Below are positions 43,134 to 53,639 of a stretch of 64,000 bases of DNA, in pieces. Made by a program: the position numbers and the translations under genes. Position 1 is the stretch's first letter; the number at the start of each line of letters is the position of its first letter. Source of the DNA: Sorghum bicolor (lineage: Eukaryota; Streptophyta; Magnoliopsida; Poales; Poaceae); assembly GCF_000003195.3 (NCBI RefSeq), contig NC_012873.2, forward strand, positions 25,145,317 through 25,209,316, written 5' to 3'. The notes below the pieces were generated by a model. That model was given only the letters and a program-made list of their open reading frames with translations, ran no database searches and was not told where the DNA came from.

Positions 43134-43343
43134 ACGGATATCTCCACTTCAATCGTTCATCGACAATGTTACCATTACAGAAAGCTGCCGATGGGCTGAC
43201 CAGGACATCCCGTACAGCGACGTGCCTTATCCTCTCCAACGGACATCTCCACTTTATTCGTCCATGGACAATATTACCGTTACAAGGCGCTGCCGATGGA
43301 CCGACCGAGAGATCCCGCACAGTGAAATATCTCTGGATATTGA
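43134..43343 (+). repeat. 105 bp tandem duplication upstream of the antisense gene
   Basis: Units start ACGGATATCTCCACTT (43134) and ACGGACATCTCCACTT (43239). Each contains GACAATGTTACC or GACAATATTACC and GCTGCCGATGG. It lies 130-340 bp upstream of the TATA box, where enhancers are often found. The surrounding 42987-43474 shows no coding signal. Confidence 0.75.
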
Positions 43344-43474
43344 CCGCTTCCTGTCAAATCACCTGCGCAATCCCTTGATTACCGAGCGAACAGTTACCAT
43401 ATCTACCTGAATACCCTCGGATTTCACGGATACGGCGAAGAGATAAGTCAGATTTGCCCTTGCCCGTTTTGTCC

Positions 43475-43482
43475 TATAAATA
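43475..43482 (+). promoter_or_regulatory. TATA box of the antisense gene in element G
   Basis: TATAAATA in the context GTCCTATAAATAGTTCC, about 157 bp upstream of the ATG at 43632. Position and sequence fit a plant core promoter reading to the right, against the direction of element G. Confidence 0.55.
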
Positions 43483-43631
43483 GTTCCTTCTCGGGTACTC
43501 CTTCCCCATCACACCATTCTACAGCTCCAACTTCACTTTCCCGGCGGCGGCACTGTTCGAGAACTCTAAGATCTCAATGAAGCCCCTTCTTCACCAACTC
43601 CGAAGCCTTCGATCATCCTCCTCGCGAAGAG

Positions 43632-46600
43632 ATGGCCATCAACTTCATCGTCCCTGAGGTTAGTTCTTCATTCCACCTTGTGTGTTTTTCCCGCATCCCT
43701 GTTCATCCGCAATTTATTTTACTGAACATTTTTCTTTTTCTTTCTTTGTTCTTCTTTTACCTTCAAAACCATTAGGATTTGTCCAATAACATCGTCATCC
43801 CTACCGATCAACCACATCTCCAATGCCTCGGTCCATTATGGAATCCAGATCCCACCGACCTTATCAACGCAGAAACCAACCGAATCCCTTTTAGAGCCGA
43901 GAATTTTTCTTTGGATCTGTGGAAGGACACCTTCCGTTCCTGGCCCAGTCCTACCGTGGGATGGAAGGATTGGTTCTTGAGAGTTAGCCATTCAAATGAA
44001 GTCCAATGGGGTGAGAGAAAACTAGACCAATGCATCATGCTGTCTATTGCCAATATGCATAGGAATGAGCTACTGCTGATAGCTGCATCGTATTTTTGGT
44101 CAGACACACTCAATGCCTTTATGTTTGGCCATGGCCCTGCTTCCCCAACACTTGCCGATGTGGTCATGCTCACCGGCCTAGATGTATCCTCTGCCGATAG
44201 CACCCATTTTTTCGACACCAAACCCAGTGCTAAGGTAGAAACTCGTGCCATCGGCGGTTGGTCAGGGTACATCCAAAAATACAAACGAACAGGCCCTGTT
44301 AACATAAAAGAACAGACCAGCTTCTTGACGTGTGGTTGAACAAATTTGTGTTTTGTGGTCGATCGGCAGGACCAACCTCCGTCTATCTAGCAGCGGCAGA
44401 AAGATTAGCCAATGGTGGCCGATTTCCCCTCGGCCGATACCTGCTTGGCGCAGCTTACCACCTCCTCCACCAAGTAGCTAAGAAACTCCTGCTCGGCCAG
44501 TCCATCGGCAACTTGGGGGGTCCCTGGTGGTTTATCAACATGTGGCTTTGCCTCCATATGCACAAGCGCCTCGAGTTTGATCTTTTCACACAACGCTTCC
44601 CCAGAGATATAACCGAGGACCATGAGTTGGAGGAAGAAGAATCGGCAACACGCCCTCCCCTAAACTTTGGCGAGGCTGTCATAGTTTTGTCCGGCACAGG
44701 AGGTAATGCAGACCAAATCAGCCGATTCTTCCAAACCCTGTATGAAGGCCTAACCAGAGAGCAGCGAGCATGGTTGCCTTATGATGATCCAGACACTATG
44801 TTCCCTTTGGTCTTCCATCCATTCAACGACGCTCTCAACAAGGATCATGAAGTGATGATGGCATTGATCACTCCCAGAGCTATACCAGTAAACTTTTTTG
44901 GTAGTGGGAAAACCTCCAATCAAACTTACGAGTTCTATAACCCATCGGCACTAGCTCGTCAATTAGCTTTCGGCTAGCTACCGATTGCACTCTGTTATGC
45001 CGATGTAATAAAACCCAGGGAAGCCATCACTAACCTCCTCGAATGGATTCGAGTAGCTCAACTGCCATCAAGTGCCGATACAGATGCAGATTTGTCAGAG
45101 TGGGTCCCGGCCGCCTTCATCACTTAGTCGTACAAACAATGGTGGGCAGAATGGAAGGAGCATTTGTTCTGCAGATTGGCCCTTACGTACCGTGGCATGA
45201 TCGATACCCAGTATGAAATTCCCGATAATACTGTAAGTATCTTCGAACCGATGTTTCAATTCTTTCAATTTTATTTCCATCGGTAACTTAATTCTATATC
45301 TTTTTGCAGGTTGACAACACCCCTCCATCGGTCACTAGGAGTGGCAAGCCGATTGATCTTTTTCCACCAGGCCCGATCTCTTCAATCGGCAACAACACTC
45401 CCACTTTAGCTGCCATAATGCATCGAGGTGTGCGTCTGAAGAAAGTCACCACCAAACGCCCAAAGACATCTCCATCAGTAGCTGCTTCCACCCTAGCACA
45501 AGCCTTCAAGGTAATTATTCGAACCCCTTTTCATTCATACCGATTCCACTCTTACATCTGTCACACTTGTGCTCACAAATTTTCTTTTCTATATCAGCAT
45601 ACCGGTGCATCGGCAAGAACCAGAAGCACAAGTGCCGATGCCCCCCAGTCCAGCCAGTAGAAGAGAAAAGGTGCCAAGAGTGCCAGAGCCCAAACAAAGC
45701 GCCAGAGAGTAGCAACGCCCCCTCCTCCTCTGGTATCTCCAATCCCAGTGGAATCCTCTCCTTCTTCTCCAGAAACACAGACACAGCAAGTACCATCTCC
45801 CCCTCAGCCGCAAGAAGCACCTCAAATGGACGAACTCCACCCAGAAGAACCTCAGCCAGAAGATACATCGGCTGACATGGGCGAGCAGGCTACCAATCCA
45901 TCAGGATTAATCATATCATCGGTAGTCTCTTCGATCCAAACAAGTGCTGCATCTCCGCAAGGTAATACACTTCTTATGCAATCATTGCCGATGAACTCAT
46001 CTCTTCTGTTTTACAACTACTTCTGTTATTCTTTCAGCTGACATAGCTCAATCGGCAGCCTCAGCCGATCAACCTGTGATCCCATCGGCATCTTCTAGCC
46101 AGAGGCGAGAGATTGCCCTGAAACAAGTAAGTTATCCAGTCCCCGTCTGCATTATTTATCAATACCTGACCATAGAATAACTCGTTTTAACTATTCTTCA
46201 GGAACAGGACTCTCCTGATAGCCTATTCACTTTCGCCATTGACATATCTGAAGATGAAGGTGAAGAAGAAAGCTCTTCTCGTGCAGTTGGGATCGAATCA
46301 GCAGAGGTCAGAGCAAAACTAGAAGAACTATCGGCTCTCCTCCACCAAGATACAGCCCAATTAGTTGATGATTCTGATCCAGCTAAGGCTCTATTCAAGA
46401 CCCTGAGAGGCCAAATCCCAGCCGACGCCGAAGAAGTTCTCTTCCAAGCAGCACATTTGGAGAGCCGTCAACTGCAGTACCAGAGGGCTGCCCAGCGCCT
46501 TGCCGATAGAGCCGCTCAGACTCAGCTTTCTGAGGAGATGATGAAAGAAAAGCTTCTTACCGATGAAAAGCATAAGAACATCGGCACCTTGAAGTCCTAG

Positions 46601-46897
46601 GGAGATGCACTAAAGCACAAGATCTCTGATCTGTCAGCAAAAAGGGAAGCCCTGCTGGCAGAACTTAAGCAAGTGGAAGAAGCCCTCTCCCAAGCTCGAC
46701 AAGAGGAAAACCAGCTGCTCGAGGCGATCAAACTCCTTGAGCAAGAGCGAAATGTCCATGGCCGCAAAGCGCTGCAGTTGAAGAAGAAATTGAAGCCAGT
46801 GGAGGGCTCTGCCGATGAAGACATCCAAGAGATAGAAGCAGCCAACCAGATCCGCCTGCGTGCTATATCAGTGATCCAGGCGTTGCGGAACATGTGA
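43632..46897 (+). pseudogene. Antisense plant-mobile-domain (PMD) gene in element G, six exons
   Basis: ATG at 43632 (MAINFIVPE). Predicted introns: 43659-43775, 45234-45309, 45511-45597, 45962-46037, 46127-46201. All are GT-AG with T-rich 3' ends, and they join in frame. Exon 2 encodes the PMD fold (SLDLWKDTFRSWPSPTVGW, SPTLADVVMLTGLDV, then FFGSGK). Later exons give a Pro/Ser-rich linker, an acidic patch (ISEDEGEEESSS) and a C-terminal coiled coil to 46897. Damage: a frameshift near 44330 and stops at about 44977, 45127, 45658 and 46600. PMD proteins are known from host genes and transposons; function here is unknown. Confidence 0.7.
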
Positions 46898-47160
46898 ACC
46901 CTTCATCGGCAATATACCTACTTCTTTCTGCTTTCCTGATATTTAGTCTAGCCGATAGGACTGTTATCGGCATCTTTTAAAACATTAAGTCCGGCCCGAG
47001 ACATATTTTGATCCAGCCGATAGGAGTGTTATCGGCATTCAAACTTTTATGCATCGACCCATATGCTTGGGTAGTATTTCTTCAGATATTTGCCATTTAA
47101 TGCTCTGGGAAATTCAACTCCTTCGAGAGTGTCTAGAATATAGGCATTACCAAGAGCCGA
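46898..47160. other. Element G spacer between antisense gene and pol
   Basis: A short AT-rich interval with several GCCGAT/ATCGGC copies and no coding signal. The antisense gene and pol converge here, so both transcripts would end in this stretch. Confidence 0.55.
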
Positions 47161-47901
47161 TCAACTTATCCGATAGGGACCCTCCCAATTGGGAGACCAC
47201 TTCCCAAATTTTGAACTTTTAGTCCCGATCGGTAAGATCAACTTCCATACCAAGTCTCCATCGGCAAACTCCTTAGCCTTTACTTTCTTATCATACCATC
47301 TAGCAACTCTCTTTTTATTCTCTTCTATACTCATCAATGCCCTTAGCTGATACCCTGCTAGATCATCCAACTCGTCTGTCATCAAAGTAGCATAGTCATC
47401 GGCAGTCAACTGATCCTGAAAAGATAGCCGCCTAGACCCAGTCTTATCTTCCCAAGGCAACACTGCATCATGCCCATATACCAACTGATAAGGTGAAACC
47501 TTGGTAGATCCATGACAAGCCATCCGATACGACCATAGAGCTTCGCTTAACAATGTATGCCACCTCCTCGGATTTTCTTCAATGTTTCGTTTAATAAGCT
47601 TGATAATCCCTTTGTTAGATGCCTTGGCCTGCCCATTAGCTTGAGCATAGTAAGGAGAAGAATTTAATACTTTAATTCCCATACCGATTGCAAATTCGTC
47701 AAACTCCCCTGATGTGAACATGGTGCCCTGATCGGTAGTAATCGTCTGAGGAATTCCAAATCGGTAAATGATGTGTTCCTTCACAAAATCAATCATGTTG
47801 GCCGATGTAACTTTCTTCAAAGGAATAGCTTGAACCCACTTAGTGAAATAATCGGTGGCAACCAAGATAAACTTATGCCCCTTGCTGGATGGTGGATAAA
47901 T
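47161..47901 (-). pseudogene. Element G integrase core and C-terminus
   Basis: A 234-codon piece: LVATDYFTKWVQAIPLK (first aspartate), ITTDQGTMFTSGEFDEFA (second aspartate), SSPYYAQANGQAKASNKGI, LWSYRMACHGSTKVSPYQL, and a C-terminal module DGDLVWKLILPIG and WSPNWEGPYRIS. In the third catalytic position the family has glutamate (GQAEA); this copy reads GQAKA, so catalysis is lost. An in-frame TAG at 47902-47904 separates it from the zinc domain. Confidence 0.85.
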
Positions 47902-49021
47902 CTAGCCAATCAAATCAATAGCCCACCCCCGGAACGGCCAAGGCTTTATGATAGGATTCATAGCTGATGCAGGCGCTCTTTGAATATTGCCAAACTTTTG
48001 ACATCCTTGACACCCTTTGAAATACTTAAAGCAATCCTCCAGTATAGTCGGCCAATAATACCCATTCCTCCTGACCATCCACTTCATCTTAAAAGCCGAC
48101 TGATGTGCTCCACATACCCCTTCATGGATTTCTCCCATCAAACTCTTAGCTTCATCATCGCCTAAGCATCGGAGAAGAATCCCATCAATAGTTCGATAAT
48201 ACAATTCATCTTCGAGGAGCACATACTTGGTGGCTTGAAACCGAACCCGTCTCTCAACTTTCCTAGATGGATCCTTCAAATAATCAATGATTTCTTTCCT
48301 CCAATCATCGGCACTGATTGCCCATATTGGATTAATCATAGGCTGATATCCCGAGGCATGCTGAGCCAACCGATTGGCCTCTTCATTATGCAATCGAGGA
48401 ACATGCCCTAATCGGAAATCCTTGAATTCCTTTAACAGTTGCATACTCCTTTCGTAATAAGTTATGAGGACTTCACTTCGGCATTCATAGCTTCCAGCCA
48501 ATTGATTTATAACTAGCATAGAATCCCCGAAGACCTCAACCGCATCAGCACGAACTTCTCTTAGTAACTCCAATCCCCTTATTAAAGCTTGATACTCAGC
48601 CTAATTATTTGTCGACGTGGCAACAATCGGCAAGGAAAATTCATACTTCTTCCCTCGAGGGGAAATTAACACGATGCCGATTCTTGCCCCCTGTCACACG
48701 TGGATCCATCAAAGAAGAGCGTCCAAGGTACAATTTCCAGAGCCTTCACTCCACCGCAATGTTGAGTTACAAAATCGGCCATAATCTGTCCCTTAACTGC
48801 TTTAGCCGATTCGTAACGCAGATCGAATTCCGACAGCGTCAAAATCTATTTAAAGATCCTGCCACTCATAATCGGCATAGATAGCATATACCGGACCACA
48901 TCATCCTTGCAAATAACAGTGCATTCAGCCGATAGCAAATAGTGCCTCAACTTGATACAAGAGAAATACAAGCACAAGCATAGTTTCTCAATAGCCGAAT
49001 ACCTGGTCTCAGCATCAATCA
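47902..49021 (-). pseudogene. Element G dual RNase H and integrase zinc domain
   Basis: From right to left: the end of the usual gypsy RNase H (DAETRYSAIEKLCLCLYFSC, LRHYLLSAECTVICKDD), then a second, plant-acquired RNase H (LFFDGSTCDRG, and after breaks VEVFGDSMLVINQLAGSYEC and RLHNEEANRLAQHASGYQP). An HHCC integrase domain follows (HEGVCGAHQSAFKMKW, CQGCQKFGN). Stops near 48603 and 48847 and a frame change near 48690 break it. Having two RNase H domains identifies the Tat lineage. Element H cuts it at 49022. Confidence 0.85.
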
Positions 49022-52000
49022 TGTCACAGAACCGACCAAATTATAAGAGTTCAAGTGCAGAAACGATCGTCAAACAATCAAGTTTCTAAACTTGATCCCA
49101 TATAATCCCGGTAGTCAATCGAAATCACGAAGGACTTCAAACCAACTCGCAACAAACCAAGATCGTAATAGTTCAACATAAACACAACGAATGTTACATA
49201 GTCATTCATTGCCGTCGAAGCGGCACCACATCGGAGTATTAAGTTATTACAACACATGTTCGAAGTAGCGGAAGCAAAATAAGTACACACACTTGTTCAA
49301 AGTTCAGTTCACAAGTTTGTTACTGCCAGAGTCTAGGTCATCCTTCCAAAAGCATCATAGAAGAGAAGATTAGAGAACCGTGCCCAACGGTTAGTCCTCA
49401 TCCCCAGCGGGATGGAGACAGGTCTTGCAGAAACCGTCATAGAAGATATCATCTGCAACAGGTGGGAATAAACCCTGAGTACGAGGATGTACTCAGCTAG
49501 ACTTACCCGTCTAGTAAAATACAAAAGACACCAAGGATCATGCAAGGCTGAATTTTAAGTGGAGCTGGTTGACTCACCTTTTGCCAAAAGCTTAACTTAC
49601 AACTAAATCATTTTAAGAGCATCAAATTTATTTATCATCAGCCTACCACTAGATTAGCACCTGTACTACAACACATCACTTGATTATTACAAACAATAGT
49701 AACCATACCAAATTCATCATATGTTCTTCTTGCTATCATCATTATCATGAACCAAGTTCATTAGTGAATGCAACGTTTGCCGCTGCTCTGTCAAGTTCTC
49801 ACTAACCGGGAGAGACGGCGATTCGAATCGAATTCCTATCCAGCTGGAGGTTTATTCCTAGCACTCACCCAAGCATCCCTTGCCGGAGAGCCAACGGGTT
49901 ACCTTTGGTACAACTCAGGAATCGCGGCTCCGATCAGCGCCGCACTCCCAGGGCTACCACTCTGCCAGGGAGGTCAGGAATTTTAACTCACCTGCCTTTG
50001 GGCTTACGCCAATGGTCCCCCGCACACCGCACTTCCTCCGGTAGTGCGCACTTTATACTTGCCGGTCTTCCGGCCTGAGTCATACTACTCGGCTTCGCGG
50101 TCGGAACGAGTTATCCGGCCAACTAAGTGTCAGGCATGCGTTCAACATGACAAGAGGACGTACAACGATCGGTCCTTAGCTGCCACAGACGGAGTTACTA
50201 CACACTTGCAAAACTCCGCCCGGCTTAAGTCAATTTAACCAGGTTCCATCCACGATAGCACATATAGACCATCGTGACCCGACGCAACCCTATATCGCGC
50301 GGATGACAGGATATCACCCGACTTCTACCGATTAAAGCATAACTAAGCTGCTACTCGAACCTAACTCTACAACCAGGGAGGGTGAGTTATCTGGACAAGG
50401 ATAGAGTAGAATGCAGCAACATTTTCATCTCAACTCCTATACGTAATGCATCAATAGATATAACGTATTTAAGTAAACTTTCGAAAATAGAGGAGGCTTA
50501 GAATGCTCCAGGGCTTGCCTTTCACGAACGATGCCGGCTCGTGACTCGGGCACTCAACTTCTTCTTCGGGCTCCTCGAGTCCGGCTTGCTGGACCTCCAC
50601 CTCCTGGCTGCCTTCCTGGCCTTCGGGGTTCGCTTGGAGCTCGAAGGAAACTGCCACGTCCGGTGCACCTATTGCATGCTCGATGAATGAGAAGGTGCAC
50701 ATGCTACAGATGAACGCTTAATAACACAAGCAACTCACTAGACACTCATTTACGGAGCAAGAGTTATATTAACTCACATGAATAAACAAGTTAACATAAC
50801 CCAAAACCTATCATGGCACCAAAGCAGCAAACGACACAAAACAAGTATGCTCAGTAAATAAATCACAAGTATAGATAGACAGGTCCAACAAACATGAGTA
50901 AGGACATTCTGGAAAGCTTAGGAAATTGTCTACAACTCATCTTTAAACATGACAGCAAGATTCAAATATTACACTAGTCATTTTAACAAAGTTCCAGGTT
51001 CTGTCCCAGAAAAACAGAGAACCCCTATTTCTGGAACCCAACTTGGAACAGCTATAACTTTTAAACTACTTGGCCAAATGACCTCAAATTTAAACCACAG
51101 TTAGTTCAACAAGTTTAGAACAACTTTGTTTTATACAAGTTTCACAGAAAGTCAAATTATCATTAAGCAAAGTTAAATTATTCACTTGCTGTCCAGACAG
51201 CATTTAACCCTATAGTTAATTATTTAATGACATGATCAAAACACAAACTATGCCAACCATATGACTCATGAGCACAAACATAATACAAGGTCACCAGATC
51301 ATCAGTTGAAAACCCCAAAACAATTACTTAACAAGGCATTTGTTAATTAATTTTAGGTAAGGCATATTTACAAGATATTAGTTAAAGTGCTCAGAAAAAT
51401 CTACAAAAAATTACAGAGGCACAAGTATAACATCAGATTATCACCATAAAAATTTCAGGACCAAAGCACATGCCAAATTAAAGATATGCATTTAACATGT
51501 TTCAAGGCATTTATTTCATAAATTCATAGACATGACTTATATAATGTCAACAACAGATTTCAGATTATTTATATCTTAGGAATACCATAAACAAGCTTAC
51601 CACCAAAATAGAGCACCAGCATAAGCACCAATTATTTTATGTGATTTAATTAAAGAAACAAGCCATATTTCAAGCACAAATTACATATCACAACTGCAGT
51701 GCTCCAAAAATCATAAAATAATTATCAGAGCATTCTGATGCCGTGCAAAGACCACCATAAAAAGTTCAGAGCAAACTAATCAGTAAAACCAGAGATATGC
51801 ATTTATCCATGAATAACAAGATTAAATCCTTAATAAATAATTTCTCCGAAAACATGATTCATTTTATATTTTTATTAAATACTAGCCATCTCAAGAAACA
51901 ACACAAAATTTGTTTCACAATTTTTGGATCTCAGAAACAGGAGATATGATTTTTGCAAGAAAGCCAAAAATCAGAATTTTGAATAAAAGAAAAGGAGGGA

Positions 52001-53597
52001 AAGAGAGAGTCGCTGACAGGGGGTCCCACCCGTCAGGCTCTTCTTCCTCACGGCCGAGGTGATCTTCGCCGGCGATTTCTCCGCGACGGCGAGGTCTCCG
52101 GCCAAACCCAGGGCATCAACGTGATCCCCAAACCCTAACGACTCGATTGACCCCACTTTTGCCGCGGCGGAGCCACCGGAAGGGGCTCACCGTCGGCAAT
52201 GGCGGCTCGGCGGAGGTGCTCGGCGTTACGCCGGAGCCCTCAGGCCGGTAGAGCGTGACCTAAGGCCTTCTACAGCACCAGCAGGCTAGGGCGAGGCTTC
52301 CTAGGTACGCGGCTTGGCCTGGATCCCCGTGGAAAGCGCTGGCCACGAGAGCACCCAACTCCGGCGGAAGCACGGCGGCGCCGCGCACCGTGTCCGGCGA
52401 CGGAGAACCCGGTAGAGCGTCCACCAGGTGGCGCAAAAGCTCGCTAAGGACCTAAGCTACCTCTAGAACCTAACCAAGGACGATGAGAAGCCTCACAACG
52501 CTCGGCATTGAGTTCGCCGGAGAAGAGGGTCACGGCGGACCGATTTGGGGGAAGAAAGAAATGTCGGCTCACCGGTGGGTTTCTCGGCGAGTTAGAGGGT
52601 GGAGCTTGGAGAGCGGCTCACGGCGGAGCTTTGGGTGGAGTTTGGTGGACGGAGACGCAGAGAGGAGCGCACACGAGCTCGCCGGAGTGAGCTCGCGGCG
52701 GAGAGCTCGCTGCGGGCGAGGTTCAGGCGAGAGAGGGCGAGGCAGAGCGAAGTGGACGCGTCCACTCGCTCGGGGCGACGCCGTGGAGGTCATGCATGCG
52801 ACGAGGGCTGACAGGCGGGGCCAGGAACGGCGTACGGGCGCCAATTGTCGCCGTTGTGCTGCCGCCGGTCGGCCACGTCGGCGAGCTCCAAGTCGATTCA
52901 GAGAAAGCAATGGCCGACTGACAGAGCGACTTCACTGGTGATTATCTCCCAAACCAGAGCGAATTAGGAGATGGCGTAGTTGACAAACTTGGAGTACTAG
53001 GCGAGATCTACAATTTTGTCAACTAGAGCAAAGGCCAAATCGGCCTGGATTGAAAGATATAGAGTTTCCAAAATCGATCGAGCAAACTGCGAAGCACCCA
53101 GGACTTAGAAAATTTTCTAAGTGTTGAAAACAGCCCCAAATCTGCCTTGTGGGCCACTTTTGGGCTATTTGTGATCATTTTCATGAGATGGCCATAAAAC
53201 AACTTTTGTTCCTTATAAAATTTGCTACAACTTTGCTGTAGGAAGTTTTGACATGCAAACATTTTATGAAACACTTTTTAAAATCCTAAGCAAAAGAGGT
53301 TTCTAGGGCCTATTTGCATAAGTATGACTTAAGTGATTATTTTGGAGAAGTGATCAACATGAACATTGTTCCCAAGGTTAAGTTAAGCATAGATAAGCTA
53401 TTTACCAAGACATTAAGCACAAACACAAGCATTGTTCACTCAAACATAAGCATAGGAAGCCTATTTAAGCAATTTAAAACACCTTTTTGCAAAGGATGAC
53501 ATGTCTCAAGATAGATGATGATCATGGATGCTTTGAATAAATGATGATGCTCATGCTATGCACATGTTTGATGCAACCATAACACTGGGGTGTTACA
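49022..53597 (-). repeat. Element H 3' LTR
   Basis: TGTCACAGAACC to GGGGTGTTACA on the plus strand. It contains a GC-rich island at about 52030-52930 with open frames on both strands and repeated GAGCTCG, likely distal U3. Towards the left (R-U5) it has donor-like GTAAGT (minus strand, 49506-49501) and acceptor-like TGTTGCAG (ending 49453). It contains no gene that I can identify. Confidence 0.95.
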
Positions 53598-53611
53598 GCC
53601 CTCCCCCCTTA
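53598..53611 (-). other. Element H polypurine tract
   Basis: The minus strand reads TAAGGGGGGAGGGC before the LTR start TGTAACACCCC. It is identical to the tract of C. Confidence 0.9.
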
Positions 53612-53639
53612 CAAAAATCTCGTCCCGAGATTTGAAAGC

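Larger units (their letters stand above)
42257..49021 (-). mobile_element. Element G: Tat-like Ty3/gypsy retrotransposon (3' part), cut by element H
   Basis: A minus-strand element with a 713 bp 3' LTR, a purine tract, a plus-strand plant-mobile-domain gene, integrase, and two tandem RNase H domains, the mark of the Tat lineage. Reverse transcriptase, protease, gag and 5' LTR should lie to the right of H, outside the window. The expected target duplication on the left is CCATG (42252-42256). The whole element is enriched in the hexamer ATCGGC/GCCGAT. Confidence 0.85.

Noticed and set aside
49453..49506. Short intron inside the Tekay LTR (GTAAGT to TTGCAG, also 35024-35078 in C)
   Set aside because: Both ends are conserved, but 54-55 bp is shorter than normal plant introns. 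The donor could still join a distant acceptor, so only the short intron itself is rejected.
52483..52941. 152-codon Arg/Gly-rich frame in the H LTR
   Set aside because: Composition follows from the GC-rich island; the frame is not maintained as a match in C, and other frames in the island are also open.
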